A program made the position numbers and the translations under genes. From Flavobacterium sp. SM15 (GTDB taxonomy: Bacteria; Bacteroidota; Bacteroidia; Flavobacteriales; Flavobacteriaceae), in the NCBI RefSeq assembly GCF_022012335.1, contig NZ_JAKLTO010000007.1, positions 62,001 to 126,000 on the forward strand: a stretch of DNA of 64,000 nt. The letters are read 5' to 3'. Under the pieces are notes generated by a model that had not been told where the DNA came from, did not search any database, and saw only the letters and a program-made list of their open reading frames with translations. Below are positions 63,293-64,000 of the stretch, in pieces. The first letter of the stretch is position 1; each line of letters starts with the position of its first letter.

Positions 63293-64000
63293 ATGCCCAG
63301 AAAAATTTTATTCTTCCTGCTAGTTGTTTTTGGAAGCAGCTTTGCTACTAGAGCTCAGTTCGGTTTTTCCCATGAAATTGGAGTTATTGCCGGTCCGGTA
63401 GCGTTCATGTCGGATTATGGTGAGCGATTTGACTTAAAAACAAACTCAGGAAATACAGGGTATGGAATAGGGCTAATTCACTACCTGAATTTCTCATACA
63501 GAGCCGAGTGTAACTGTTATACTCCGGAAACCTATTTCAACGATCACTTTAAATTAAGATCTGAACTTTCTTATAACAAAACTCAGCTTCAGCATTTTGG
63601 AGAGTGGGTTGACAAAAAAAGTAACTCAACTTTTACACAGCAATTAAAAGCGATGCGAGGCAGCACGGCTGTAACCAACATCGGTATGCAGTTAGAGTAC
63701 TTCCCGTTAAGTATTCGTGACTTCACGGCTACAAACGGAGCTTTTGGTCCTTTTATAAGTTTGGGAGCACAGTATTCTTATTTCAGTCCTGAAGCATGGT
63801 CTACAAGAGGGCGTATAGATCAGCCAGGGGTTTTACCAACTAAATACATCGGAGCAACTTCCAACGACGACGGAAGCACATGGTCTGTAGTAGGAAGTGT
63901 TGGAACCCGTTATAAATTAACCGAACTTTCCGACTTAATGGTTGATTTACGTTGGCAGTACTATTTTTCCAACTGGGTTGACGGTTTAAATCCGGATGAA
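63293..64000 (+). CDS. outer-membrane beta-barrel protein, THC0290_0291-like (3' truncated)
   Basis: 236 residues are inside the window and the gene runs on past the end. Signal peptide KILFFLLVVFGSSFATRAQ. The mature part starts with GFSHEIGVIAGPVAFMSDYGERF and continues with alternating strands ending in aromatic residues (for example FGPFISLGAQYSYF and LMVDLRWQYYFSNW), as in beta-barrels. The start resembles the flavobacterial THC0290_0291 family. Function unknown; a link to the type IX system is possible from its neighbour but not shown. Confidence 0.7.
   Translation, partial: MPRKILFFLLVVFGSSFATRAQFGFSHEIGVIAGPVAFMSDYGERFDLKTNSGNTGYGIGLIHYLNFSYRAECNCYTPETYFNDHFKLRSELSYNKTQLQHFGEWVDKKSNSTFTQQLKAMRGSTAVTNIGMQLEYFPLSIRDFTATNGAFGPFISLGAQYSYFSPEAWSTRGRIDQPGVLPTKYIGATSNDDGSTWSVVGSVGTRYKLTELSDLMVDLRWQYYFSNWVDGLNPDE

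Noticed and set aside
1-64000. CRISPR array, insertion sequence, prophage or integrase
   Set aside because: No regularly spaced repeats, no transposase or integrase motifs and no terminal inverted repeats were found on either strand.

Overview
The window comes from a member of the Bacteroidota, most likely the family Flavobacteriaceae (a Flavobacterium or close relative). The support is: C-terminal type IX secretion (T9SS) sorting domains, a PorZ-like protein, a fused OlsF-type acyltransferase, a Flavobacterium-type SDR L-threonine dehydrogenase, almost no Shine-Dalgarno sequences, and many promoters that fit the Bacteroidota -7 consensus TAnnTTTG. Both ends cut a gene.

Layout. 1-7304: a broken-off T9SS-sorted sugar dehydrogenase, an aldo/keto reductase, an OmpA-like lipoprotein, exonuclease III, OlsF, small membrane and VOC proteins, and a GyrI-like protein. 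7301-14640: an accessory island that looks AT-richer than its surroundings, at least from the peptidase to the regulator. It carries a compact class I lanthipeptide-type (RiPP) operon on the minus strand: a Thr/Ser-rich precursor peptide, a subtilisin-like peptidase broken by one in-frame TGA, and a dehydratase split into glutamylation and elimination proteins. A membrane-anchored TPR/AraC regulator lies upstream. No cyclase (LanC) and no exporter is present in the window. Three copies of a perfect palindrome, ATTCATGAAT, lie in front of the regulator and the precursor and are candidate operators. 14804-25217: D-2-hydroxyacid dehydrogenase, two Mg2+ transporters (CorA and MgtE, end to end), rsmA, a DUF4286 protein, a TPR protein, serS, and a T9SS-sorted M1 aminopeptidase. 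25294-31621: RseP, two identical tRNA-Asn genes, thioredoxin with a small membrane partner, an aldehyde dehydrogenase, small secreted proteins, a lipoprotein form of truncated haemoglobin, and threonine dehydrogenase. 31788-43182: mfd, pgi, an M23 lipoprotein, kynA, a DUF3108 protein, a candidate small RNA, hpd and hmgA (tryptophan and tyrosine breakdown). 43409-53723: an APC amino-acid permease, a patatin/Omp85 fusion, uvrC, hypothetical proteins, an AstE/AspA-like amidohydrolase, a PLP decarboxylase, 5-formyl-THF cyclo-ligase and a small lipoprotein. 53778-64000: ileS-dksA-lspA, a cytochrome-c-like lipoprotein, porZ-recO, and the start of an outer-membrane barrel protein.

The most interesting parts are the reduced lanthipeptide-type operon with its presumed operator palindromes, a pair of mutually exclusive hairpins in front of corA, and a stand-alone ~115-nt transcription unit upstream of the DUF3108 gene. 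All function calls rest on motif reading; no database search was run.
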